A stretch of DNA of 14,334 nt, taken from assembly GCA_007133995.1 (NCBI GenBank), contig SLLP01000179.1:1-14334 (forward strand). Direction: 5' to 3'. The notes below the pieces were generated by a model. That model was not told the DNA's origin. It saw nothing but the letters and a program-made list of their open reading frames with translations, and did not search any database. Shown here one piece after another: positions 7,850-14,334 of this stretch (position 1 is the stretch's first letter; every line of letters begins with the position of its first letter). The translations under genes and the position numbers were made by a program. The DNA comes from Balneolales bacterium. GTDB lineage: Bacteria > Bacteroidota > Rhodothermia > Balneolales > Natronogracilivirgulaceae.

Positions 7850-8902
7850 TTAAGTCCGTGACGAATCCCCGTCGCGATACTTTTTATGATGACGGATATG
7901 CACCTCTTCAGGCTCCAGATGCACCGTAACCACGGTATTCCCCTTAAATTCATCCATTATTTTCTTTTCGAGGATGGTTGCTTCGCGGTGGGCTTCTTCC
8001 AGGTCAATTCCTGCCCGAAATAACGCATGAAACTCAATCCACAAGGTGTTCCCGGTATTCCGGTATCTGAGATCATGCCATCCTTTCATCACATCACCGA
8101 CTTCCTTGTTCAGGGCTTTCCTGATACATGCGTCGGTGCGTTCATCGCCCTGATCCATAAGTCCGATCGTCGCATACTTCACCAGCCGGTATCCTTCCAG
8201 TGAGATATACGCAGCCAGCGCCATGGCAACCACGGAATCGAGAAACATCAGACCGGTATACGAGACCAGGAACAGGGTCACCAGAACACCCGTGCTGGTG
8301 TATACGTCCGTGAGCGTATGCTTTCCGTTTCCGATAACGATCATGTTGTTCTCCTGTCTGCCGGTGCGGACCAGCCAGCTTCCGAGAATTAAATTGATCA
8401 GCGCCGAAATAAATATGATACCGGCTCCCCCTTCCAGATTGAATAATTCCACTCCAACAATCAAACTCTTGATGGACTGATAGCAGATGGTGATTGCAGC
8501 TATAAGGATCAGCATGCCTTCTGCCCCCACAGCAAAAAAACCGATACGTTCGTGGCCATAGGGGTGATTCCGGTCGGGCGGTTTCTTACTCAAATAGATG
8601 CCGAAAGCAGAAAAACCGACCGCAAATATGTGGATAAAGCTCTCCGCTGCATCTGAAAGCACGCTGTTCGCACCGGTGTAGATCCAGGCAGAAAACTTGA
8701 TCAGAAATACGACTACGGATACAAAGAGGCTGATACGGATTGCCCGCTCACTCCTGGTCCTGCCTGCGATTCTCCCACTTTGGATTTTTTCGGTCCTGTA
8801 CGAATTATCAGACTCTTCAAAGCCACCTGGCTTGCAGGTTTTTTTAGGCTTGCCGGACTCTTCCGTTTTCCATCCTTTCGAAGGGTTATTCTCATCATCC
8901 AT
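7850..8902 (-). CDS. Cation diffusion facilitator (CDF) family divalent metal exporter
   Basis: Inner-membrane antiporter expected to export Zn2+, Fe2+, Mn2+ or similar ions in exchange for protons. Six membrane segments are visible between about 55 and 245. The transport site is formed by Asp84 in SDAAES (TM2) and by His195 and Asp199 in KHTLTD (TM5). The HPYGHERIGFF loop (113-123) carries His113 and His117 at the interface site. The cytoplasmic ferredoxin-like domain runs about 250-340 with VHLEPEEVH (327-335), a usual metal-binding or dimer position. At 350 residues it is longer than the roughly 300 typical of YiiP/FieF; the excess is a hydrophilic N-terminal stretch of about 50 residues rich in Lys, Glu, Ser and Gly. 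The metal cannot be read from the sequence. The ATG has no Shine-Dalgarno sequence. Divergent from cca across 117 bp. Confidence 0.93.
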   Translation of the reverse strand: MDDENNPSKGWKTEESGKPKKTCKPGGFEESDNSYRTEKIQSGRIAGRTRSERAIRISLFVSVVVFLIKFSAWIYTGANSVLSDAAESFIHIFAVGFSAFGIYLSKKPPDRNHPYGHERIGFFAVGAEGMLILIAAITICYQSIKSLIVGVELFNLEGGAGIIFISALINLILGSWLVRTGRQENNMIVIGNGKHTLTDVYTSTGVLVTLFLVSYTGLMFLDSVVAMALAAYISLEGYRLVKYATIGLMDQGDERTDACIRKALNKEVGDVMKGWHDLRYRNTGNTLWIEFHALFRAGIDLEEAHREATILEKKIMDEFKGNTVVTVHLEPEEVHIRHHKKYRDGDSSRT

Positions 8903-9019
8903 AGGATTGCCGGGAATAAAAGTAATATCGCATCACCTTAAAGCAAAATGATCGTTATCTTTTATGAATATCCAACTTGAAGAATACACATCTTTGTACC
9001 TTTTTTTCCATTTTTTCTT
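8903..9019. promoter_or_regulatory. Divergent promoter region, CDF exporter (minus) and cca (plus)
   Basis: 117 bp between divergent genes, AT-rich, with a pyrimidine-rich stretch (8991-9021) running straight into the cca TTG start. CATCTTTG at 8989-8996 matches seven of eight positions of the Bacteroidota -7 box TAnnTTTG in the cca direction, but no good -33 box is spaced with it. The call rests mainly on gene orientation. Confidence 0.4.
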
Positions 9020-10525
9020 TTGCACGATCTTGATCCCACATATCAGCAGCTGTTCAGGACCATCTCCGATGCTGCATCAGAAACAGGACAAAAAATATAC
9101 GTCATTGGCGGCTTTGTGAGGGATTACTATCTGAACCGCCTTCCATCAGATCATGTTTGTGATATTGATTTTGTGACGGTGGGTTCCGGCATACGAGCTG
9201 CGGAAGCTGCTGCCCGAAAACTCGGAACAAAGAAAATCGCGACCTATCGGCGTTTCGGTACTGCTCAGGTTACATGGAAGGAGTTTACACTTGAGTTTGT
9301 CGGTGCACGGAAAGAAAGCTATCGTCCTGATTCCCGCAAGCCGGCAGTTGAAGACGGAACCCTGGAAGATGATCAGCTACGGCGTGATTTCACCATTAAT
9401 GCCCTTTCCTGGTCGCTCAATCCCGATGACTTCGGAATTTTGAATGATCCTTTCAATGGACTCAACGATCTTGAGAACAATCTCATTCGTACACCCGTCG
9501 ATCCGGAGAAAACCTTCAGTGACGATCCCCTCCGCATGATGCGCGCTGTTCGCTTTGCCGCTCAACTCCATTTCAACATTGAAACAGCAACAAGAGACGC
9601 AATAAAAAAGATGGCTCCGCGGCTGAAAATCGTCTCGCGTGAGCGGACCATTGATGAACTGAACAAAATCGTGATGAGCGACCTGCCATCCAACGGATTT
9701 ATTATGCTAAGGGATACCGGACTGCTGGATCAGTTTTTCCCGGAGTTGTGTGAACTGGAGGGCGTCGAGGAGATTCACGGTATTCGGCACAAGGACAATT
9801 TTCATCATACCCTGAAAGTACTTGATAATGTGGCGATGTCTTCTGACAATCTGTGGCTTCGGTGGGCCGCCATAATGCACGATATTGCCAAACCGGCCAC
9901 AAAGCGCTTTGACTCCAGGCAAGGATGGTCTTTTCACGGCCATGATGCCCTTGGCGCACAGATGGTACCCCGGTTATTCCGCAGGCTCGGTCTGCCCCTC
10001 GACGAGCGGATGCGCTATGTAAAAAAACTGGTTCGTCTTCACCTGCGCCCTATTGCCCTCGCTGACGAGATCGTAACTGACAGCGCCATCCGCCGTCTCC
10101 TTTTCGAGGCGGGTGATTATCTTGAAGACCTGATGACCCTCTGCAGGGCGGATATCACCAGTAAGAACCATCGAAAAATCAGGCAGTTTTTGAAAAATTT
10201 TGATTTTGTGGAAAAGCGTGTCGCTGAAGTGGAAGAAAAGGACCGCATCAGGAACTGGCAGCCTCCGGTTGATGGAAATGATATTATGCAAATTTGCGGC
10301 ATCGCTCCGGGTCCGGAAATCGGACGTATCAAATCCGCTATTGAAGAGGCCATCCTTGAGGGCGTCATTCCCAATACCCGTGAAGCGGCACTTGAATATC
10401 TTTACTCTTTGAAAGAATCATCCCAAAATAACTCACCAGCAAACAACATAACTTTTTCAAACGAGATGAATCCAAAAAATACGGAAAACCATAAATCTTC
10501 CTCGCAAGGCAGTGATGAGAAGTGA
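9020..10525 (+). CDS. cca: tRNA CCA-adding nucleotidyltransferase with HD domain
   Basis: Class II nucleotidyltransferase that adds or repairs the 3'-CCA end of tRNAs; cytoplasmic. Motifs in order: GGFVRD (30-35), the metal-binding Asp48 and Asp50 in DIDF, FGTAQV (79-84), RRDFTINAL (121-129), DPLRMMRAVRFA (169-180) and RERTIDEL (207-214). The neck is followed by an HD phosphohydrolase-type domain with FHHTL (261-265), HDIAKP (287-292) and HGHDALGA (306-313). Poly(A) polymerase I is the alternative in this superfamily, but the HD domain and this head fit a CCA enzyme. The last 35 or so residues are a Ser/Asn-rich polar tail. TTG at 9020 is the only workable start: an in-frame stop lies at 8978-8980 and the first ATG falls at codon 173. 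There is no Shine-Dalgarno sequence. ispE follows 66 bp downstream on the same strand. Confidence 0.93.
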   Translation: MHDLDPTYQQLFRTISDAASETGQKIYVIGGFVRDYYLNRLPSDHVCDIDFVTVGSGIRAAEAAARKLGTKKIATYRRFGTAQVTWKEFTLEFVGARKESYRPDSRKPAVEDGTLEDDQLRRDFTINALSWSLNPDDFGILNDPFNGLNDLENNLIRTPVDPEKTFSDDPLRMMRAVRFAAQLHFNIETATRDAIKKMAPRLKIVSRERTIDELNKIVMSDLPSNGFIMLRDTGLLDQFFPELCELEGVEEIHGIRHKDNFHHTLKVLDNVAMSSDNLWLRWAAIMHDIAKPATKRFDSRQGWSFHGHDALGAQMVPRLFRRLGLPLDERMRYVKKLVRLHLRPIALADEIVTDSAIRRLLFEAGDYLEDLMTLCRADITSKNHRKIRQFLKNFDFVEKRVAEVEEKDRIRNWQPPVDGNDIMQICGIAPGPEIGRIKSAIEEAILEGVIPNTREAALEYLYSLKESSQNNSPANNITFSNEMNPKNTENHKSSSQGSDEK

Positions 10526-10581
10526 ACCAGCGTAAAGCGGCACCGTATTGCACCAGATAAACACTGCTAACAGCAAACCTC

Positions 10582-10585
10582 AGGA
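10582..10585 (+). promoter_or_regulatory. Shine-Dalgarno sequence of ispE
   Basis: AGGA with a 6-nt spacer to TTG 10592. The good spacing favours this TTG over the next in-frame TTG at 10598. One of only two clear ribosome binding sites in the window. Confidence 0.65.
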
Positions 10586-10591
10586 AACACA

Positions 10592-11494
10592 TTGGATTTG
10601 AACACCACAGAAGATGCCATCGATCACACCGTCTGGGTCTCCAGATCCTGGGCGAAAATCAACCTCGGTCTTCAGGTGCTGAACAGACTTCCCAACGGAT
10701 ATCATGAGATTGCAACCGGTTTTTGCTTCATCAACTGGAGCGATCGCTTTGAAATGAGAAAGGCCGAGGCTTTTTCTTTGGAGCTGTCTGACAAACGGCT
10801 GCCGACGGATCATAACAATCTGATTGTTAAAGCTGTGCAAACTCTGAAGCGTTATGTCGATTTTGACGATGCCTGGAACATATTTGTGGATAAAGTCATC
10901 CCGTTTGGCGCCGGCCTGGGCGGAGGCAGCAGCAACGCCGCAACAATACTGCGCATGCTTAACAAAATCGTGTGTCCTGACCTGCCACTGAAGGATATCC
11001 ACCAGCTTGTTGCCGGTCTTGGCGCCGATATACCGGTATTTCTTCATAATAAACCCGGGATCGGTTCCGGCATTGGCACCGAAATATCGTTCCACGATAT
11101 TCAACCTGACACCTGGATACTGACCATATTTCCTGACATTCATGTATCGACTGCCGATGCCTATAAAAACTGCATCCCCGATGAAAGCCCGGAATTCCCG
11201 CTGGAGCAGATCCTGTTGAACGAACCGCTCGAAGAATGGCGCTACCTGCTGACGAATGACCTTGAACCCTGGGTCATCCACCAGAACCCGATGATCGGTA
11301 ATATCAAGGACCAGCTGTACGAGCTGGGTGCCGACTATGCTGCCATGAGTGGAAGCGGTTCGTCGGTTTTCGCCTTATTCCAGCAGGAATTTGTTGCTAT
11401 AGATGCATTTAATCAGTTTACAGACTGGAATTTGAAGGCCAATATCACACCTCCTTCTTTTATGCCTGACTCCGGAATCTACCGTTCCTCATGA
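10592..11494 (+). CDS. ispE: 4-diphosphocytidyl-2-C-methyl-D-erythritol kinase
   Basis: GHMP-family kinase of the MEP (non-mevalonate) isoprenoid pathway; phosphorylates CDP-methylerythritol with ATP, supplying precursors for quinones and the undecaprenyl carrier. Visible signatures: AKINLGLQV (21-29) with Lys22 and Asn24 at the substrate site, the glycine-rich ATP loop PFGAGLGGGSSNAA (104-117), GADIPVF (144-150) with the catalytic Asp145, and SGSGSSVFALF (253-263) at the C-terminus. At 300 residues it is slightly longer than E. coli IspE (283), mostly from about 15 extra residues before the first motif. The start is TTG at 10592 with AGGA upstream; an in-frame stop at 10568-10570 and the absence of ATG or GTG before the AKINL motif leave only TTG 10592 or 10598. 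Likely co-transcribed with cca. Confidence 0.95.
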   Translation: MDLNTTEDAIDHTVWVSRSWAKINLGLQVLNRLPNGYHEIATGFCFINWSDRFEMRKAEAFSLELSDKRLPTDHNNLIVKAVQTLKRYVDFDDAWNIFVDKVIPFGAGLGGGSSNAATILRMLNKIVCPDLPLKDIHQLVAGLGADIPVFLHNKPGIGSGIGTEISFHDIQPDTWILTIFPDIHVSTADAYKNCIPDESPEFPLEQILLNEPLEEWRYLLTNDLEPWVIHQNPMIGNIKDQLYELGADYAAMSGSGSSVFALFQQEFVAIDAFNQFTDWNLKANITPPSFMPDSGIYRSS

Positions 11495-11630
11495 ATTTTT
11501 ATTACATTTAGCCTGTTTTATATCTGTAGAAGCAGCATGCAAATTTTACTGCTTATAGAAAATTCTATTTCGATACAACTGAAGCCAATGCCTGGAATAA
11601 CTGCTTTTTTTACCCTAAAAATATAGATGC
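11495..11630. other. Gap between ispE and glgP
   Basis: 136 bp, AT-rich, on the plus-strand path from ispE to glgP. A weak inverted repeat AAGCAG (11530-11535) / CTGCTT (11549-11554) has a 13-nt loop and no T-run. glgP probably has its own promoter here because its function differs from ispE, but no box pair was convincing and no Shine-Dalgarno sequence precedes the glgP ATG. Confidence 0.35.
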
Positions 11631-14141
11631 ATGATCAAATTAAATGATGATATCAGCAAGGCTATGGATGCCGAATCACTGAAACTGGACATTCAACGAC
11701 ATCTTCGCTTTACCCTTGCCAAATCAAAGTATTCTACAACGAAATGGGACAAGTTCCGCAGCGTTGCTCTTGCGGCTCTCGACCGCCTGCATGATCGATG
11801 GATCGATACACAGGAACACTATTACGATGTGGATGCCAAGCGGGTCTACTACATTTCCATGGAGTATTTAATTGGGCGCCTGCTTGACAATATGCTGGTC
11901 AATCTCGACATCCTTGATGAAGTGAAAGAAGCCCTGCACGAACTGGGACTGGATTACGATGAGGTTAAGGAGAATGAATTTGACGCCGGGCTTGGCAATG
12001 GCGGGCTCGGACGACTGGCGGCATGCTTTCTGGACTCTATGGCTACCATGGGCGTACCGGGATTCGGATATGGCATCCGCTACGATTACGGCATTTTTGA
12101 ACAGCAGATCAAAAACGGATACCAGATCGAAAAACCCGATATGTGGTTGCAGTTCGGCAATCCGTGGGATGTTGTCCGTCCAAAACTTCTATATCCCGTT
12201 GATTTCTATGGCGAATCTGCTCCCTATACCGATTCCAACGGGCAACTGCGCTTCAAGTGGATCAATACACAAAAAGTCAACGCTCTTGCGTTTGACACAC
12301 CGATACCCGGCTACAAAAATGATATTGTAAACAACTTAAGACTATGGCGTGCAAGCTCTTCTAAGGCAATTGACCTCCAATCATTTAGCCAGGGTGAATA
12401 TATCGATGCCGTACGTGACGCGCAGTTGCAGGAAAACATCTCTCGAGTGCTATATCCGAATGACAAAGTATTTGTCGGACAGGAACTGCGGTTGAAGCAG
12501 GAGTATTTTCTTGTATCCGCCACGCTTCAGGATATCATTCGCCGGTTCAAGAAAGTTCATGACGACTGGAGAAAGTTTCCTGACAAGGTGGCCATCCAGT
12601 GCAACGACACCCATCCCAATCTTGCCATACCGGAACTCATGCGTGTCCTTCTTGATTACGAAGGGCTGGAGTGGGATATGGCGTGGGAGATTACACGAAA
12701 GTCCATTAATTACACCAACCACACTGTTCTGCCTGAAGCTCTTGAAACCTGGCCGGTACCATTGATGCGCAACCTTTTGCCGCGTCATCTGCAGATTATT
12801 TACGAAATCAACAAACGCTTCCTCAACTCCGTCAGAGACAAGTTTGGTAATGATGTCAACAGGGTGCGGCGGATGTCGATCATCAGCGAAGGAGAAAAAC
12901 CTGCCGTTCAAATGGCCACCCTGGGCATCGTCGGATCCAAAAAAGTAAACGGAGTGGCTCGACTTCACACCGAACTCATTAAAAAGACCATTTTCAAGGA
13001 TTTTTATGAGTTGTACCCGGACAAGTTCATCAACATGACCAACGGAATCACACCGCGGAGATGGCTCAAGCAATGCAACCCCGGTCTTGCCGAACTTATT
13101 TCAAGCGAAATCGGGGATGATTGGGTGACGGATCTTGACCAGTTGAAAAAAATTGACAAGAAGGCGGACGACAAAACATTCCGTGGCAAGTTTGCTGAAA
13201 TAAAGCGACAGAACAAGCTCAACCTCATTGATTTTATTGAAGAGGGCTACGGAATCAGTCTCAATCCCGACTCCATCTTTGATATCCAGATCAAAAGGAT
13301 TCATGAATACAAGCGGCAGTTGATGGTCGCCATGCACACGGCAATGCTTTACAACCGTATCAAAGCAGATCCGGATGCTGAGTTCCAGCCGCGTACGGTT
13401 TTATTTTCCGGCAAGGCGGCACCCGGATACACCATGGCAAAATTACATATCAAGCTGATCAATTCCATTGCGGAAAAAATTAACAACGATGCTGACACCA
13501 AGGACAAACTCTCCTGCCTGTTCCTTGAAAACTATACGGTATCACTTGCAGAGCGGCTCATCCCGGCGGCAGACCTCTCCGAGCAGACTTCAACGGCCGG
13601 GATGGAAGCCTCCGGAACAGGAAACATGAAATTTGCCCTAAACGGTGCCCTCACCGTCGGTACGCTTGACGGAGCCAATATTGAGATCAGGGAAGAAGTC
13701 GGTGAAGACAACATCTTTATCTTCGGTCTTACCGATGAAGAAGTTGAACAGAAACGCCGGGAAGGTTACAATCCGCGTGATTACTATGATTCCAATCCGG
13801 AACTGCAACAGGTGCTAAACCAAATCCGGGACGGTTTTTTTGAGCAGGACAAGCCTGAATTGTTCCATCCGATCATTCGGGCCCTTCTCGATGATGGAGA
13901 CTACTTCCTGTTGCTTGCCGATTTCGAATCTTACGCCGAACAGCAGAAAGAGGTGGAAAAGCTGTACAAGAACCAGAAAGAATGGATCAAGAAGGCCATT
14001 CATAATGTTGCGCGCATGGGCAAGTTCTCCTCGGATCGTACCATCTCCGAGTATTGTGAGCAGATTTGGGAATGCAAGAAGATCAAAATGCCGGACAGAA
14101 ATAAAAAGGAAAACAACAGCAGATCAACAAAAAATACCTGA
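11631..14141 (+). CDS. glgP: Glycogen phosphorylase (GT35)
   Basis: PLP-dependent enzyme that releases glucose-1-phosphate from the non-reducing ends of glycogen using phosphate; cytoplasmic. Full length at 836 residues, the classical glycogen/maltodextrin phosphorylase size rather than the shorter alpha-glucan phosphorylase type. Motifs: YYISMEYLIGRLL (73-85), ENEFDAGLGNGGLGRLAACF (114-133), NDTHPNLAIPEL (325-336), NYTNHTVLPEALE (360-372) with the active-site His364, NGITPRRW (471-478), IKRIHEYKRQ (554-563), and EASGTGNMKFALNG (659-672) in which Lys667 is the PLP Schiff-base lysine. The C-terminus contains ARMGKFSSDRTISEY (794-808) followed by a short polar tail. The N-terminus has no obvious eukaryotic-type phosphorylation site. 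The ATG start fits the family and lacks a Shine-Dalgarno sequence. It works opposite to glgB and glgA at the far left end. Confidence 0.97.
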   Translation: MIKLNDDISKAMDAESLKLDIQRHLRFTLAKSKYSTTKWDKFRSVALAALDRLHDRWIDTQEHYYDVDAKRVYYISMEYLIGRLLDNMLVNLDILDEVKEALHELGLDYDEVKENEFDAGLGNGGLGRLAACFLDSMATMGVPGFGYGIRYDYGIFEQQIKNGYQIEKPDMWLQFGNPWDVVRPKLLYPVDFYGESAPYTDSNGQLRFKWINTQKVNALAFDTPIPGYKNDIVNNLRLWRASSSKAIDLQSFSQGEYIDAVRDAQLQENISRVLYPNDKVFVGQELRLKQEYFLVSATLQDIIRRFKKVHDDWRKFPDKVAIQCNDTHPNLAIPELMRVLLDYEGLEWDMAWEITRKSINYTNHTVLPEALETWPVPLMRNLLPRHLQIIYEINKRFLNSVRDKFGNDVNRVRRMSIISEGEKPAVQMATLGIVGSKKVNGVARLHTELIKKTIFKDFYELYPDKFINMTNGITPRRWLKQCNPGLAELISSEIGDDWVTDLDQLKKIDKKADDKTFRGKFAEIKRQNKLNLIDFIEEGYGISLNPDSIFDIQIKRIHEYKRQLMVAMHTAMLYNRIKADPDAEFQPRTVLFSGKAAPGYTMAKLHIKLINSIAEKINNDADTKDKLSCLFLENYTVSLAERLIPAADLSEQTSTAGMEASGTGNMKFALNGALTVGTLDGANIEIREEVGEDNIFIFGLTDEEVEQKRREGYNPRDYYDSNPELQQVLNQIRDGFFEQDKPELFHPIIRALLDDGDYFLLLADFESYAEQQKEVEKLYKNQKEWIKKAIHNVARMGKFSSDRTISEYCEQIWECKKIKMPDRNKKENNSRSTKNT

Positions 14142-14153
14142 TTATTTTTTTTT
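14129..14153 (+). terminator. Possible weak terminator at the glgP stop codon
   Basis: AAAAAATA (14129-14136) and TATTTTTT (14143-14150) pair perfectly over 8 bp with a 6-nt loop, and the T-run continues to 14153. The stem is entirely A/T and starts inside the last codons of glgP, so it would be unstable. It is the only hairpin-plus-T-run arrangement between the convergent glgP and rpsU genes. Confidence 0.25.
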
Positions 14154-14225
14154 CAAAATCCCTTTTTGGTCCCGTATTTGCGAATGATGGATATGATCAG
14201 CTGACAGGGATGTCCCGGAATCGCA

Positions 14226-14334
14226 TCATGGATTTTTTACTTGCTTAATAAAAGCCTGACGACTTCTTAATTCCTTAAGATATCCAGCTTTCTCAAACTT
14301 CTTTTTGTATTTTTTGAGCGCTTTTTCTAGTGAA
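14226..14334 (-). CDS. rpsU: Ribosomal protein bS21, C-terminal part (partial, runs off right edge)
   Basis: Small-subunit ribosomal protein that sits near the anti-Shine-Dalgarno end of 16S rRNA and helps mRNA engagement. The minus strand gives 35 residues: SLEKALKKYKKKFEKAG, YLKELRSRQAFIK, then QVKNP and a stop. The first 30 match the bS21 pattern (LEKALKKYKK, AGxLxElRxRq). The end does not: the family normally continues past the lysine with KPS/KPT and a basic helix of 15 to 25 residues. With about 10 missing N-terminal residues the protein would be only about 46 long against the usual 58-71. An insertion of one C after the AAG lysine codon would read on as KPSKK and 12 further residues, so a one-base deletion or a sequencing error is suspected. 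Convergent with glgP across 84 bp. Confidence 0.8.
   Translation of the reverse strand, partial: SLEKALKKYKKKFEKAGYLKELRSRQAFIKQVKNP

Noticed and set aside
7765..7953. 62-codon minus-strand ORF running out of the 3' end of the CDF exporter in another frame, with an acidic tail
   Set aside because: Its first part is an alternate frame of the exporter, the exporter's own C-terminus looks natural, and no family or ribosome binding site supports a separate gene or frameshift.
10580..11281. Minus-strand ORF of 233 codons opposite ispE
   Set aside because: Antisense shadow of a well-supported GHMP kinase; no domain signature.
11530..11554. Inverted repeat AAGCAG/CTGCTT between ispE and glgP
   Set aside because: Only 6 bp with a 13-nt loop and no T-run; not a convincing terminator or riboswitch stem.
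677..14141. Possible defence system, mobile island or biosynthetic cluster
   Set aside because: Every sizeable ORF resolves to a housekeeping or carbon-storage gene; no integrase, transposase, direct-repeat array or biosynthetic core enzyme was found.

Overview
The window reads as a chromosomal segment of housekeeping and carbon-storage genes. It most likely comes from the Bacteroidota/Rhodothermota/Balneolota/Chlorobiota side of the tree. This placement is an inference from three signs: most genes lack a recognisable Shine-Dalgarno (SD) sequence, the GlgA N-terminus belongs to the lineage variant without the usual KxGGL motif, and several genes can only start at TTG. I see no insertion sequences, phage genes, CRISPR arrays, tRNAs or rRNAs. 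Coding density is high and no intergenic gap exceeds about 270 bp.

Layout. Positions 1-4446 are a minus-strand glycogen block transcribed as glgB (branching enzyme), then malQ (4-alpha-glucanotransferase) 17 bp later, then after a 217-bp gap the start of glgA (glycogen/starch synthase), which runs off the left edge. Divergent from glgB is a lone FtsX/LolC-LolE-type permease (4578-5810). It converges, with a 16-bp gap, on a minus-strand Mur-ligase-family gene (5827-7578) whose N-terminal UDP-binding domain is replaced by a membrane domain. A minus-strand CDF-type metal exporter (7850-8902) lies upstream of it. Divergent from the exporter, the plus strand carries cca (tRNA CCA-adding enzyme with HD domain), ispE (isoprenoid kinase) and glgP (glycogen phosphorylase). 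The 3' part of rpsU (ribosomal protein bS21) enters from the right on the minus strand.

How the genes fit together. GlgA elongates alpha-1,4-glucan, GlgB branches it, GlgP degrades it to glucose-1-phosphate, and MalQ reshuffles the short oligosaccharides left over. The window thus holds both synthesis and breakdown of glycogen, but split into two blocks of opposite strand about 7 kb apart. GlgC (ADP-glucose supply) and GlgX (debranching) are not seen. Between the blocks lie cell-envelope genes (lipoprotein-type permease, Mur ligase, undecaprenyl-precursor-pathway ispE) and tRNA maturation.

Most of this is ordinary biology. The items most worth a second look are the membrane-anchored Mur ligase without a UDP-sugar-binding domain, the bS21 tail that looks truncated by a single-base deletion, the altered ADP-glucose-binding motif of GlgA, and the high share of TTG starts (four of nine genes with a visible start).
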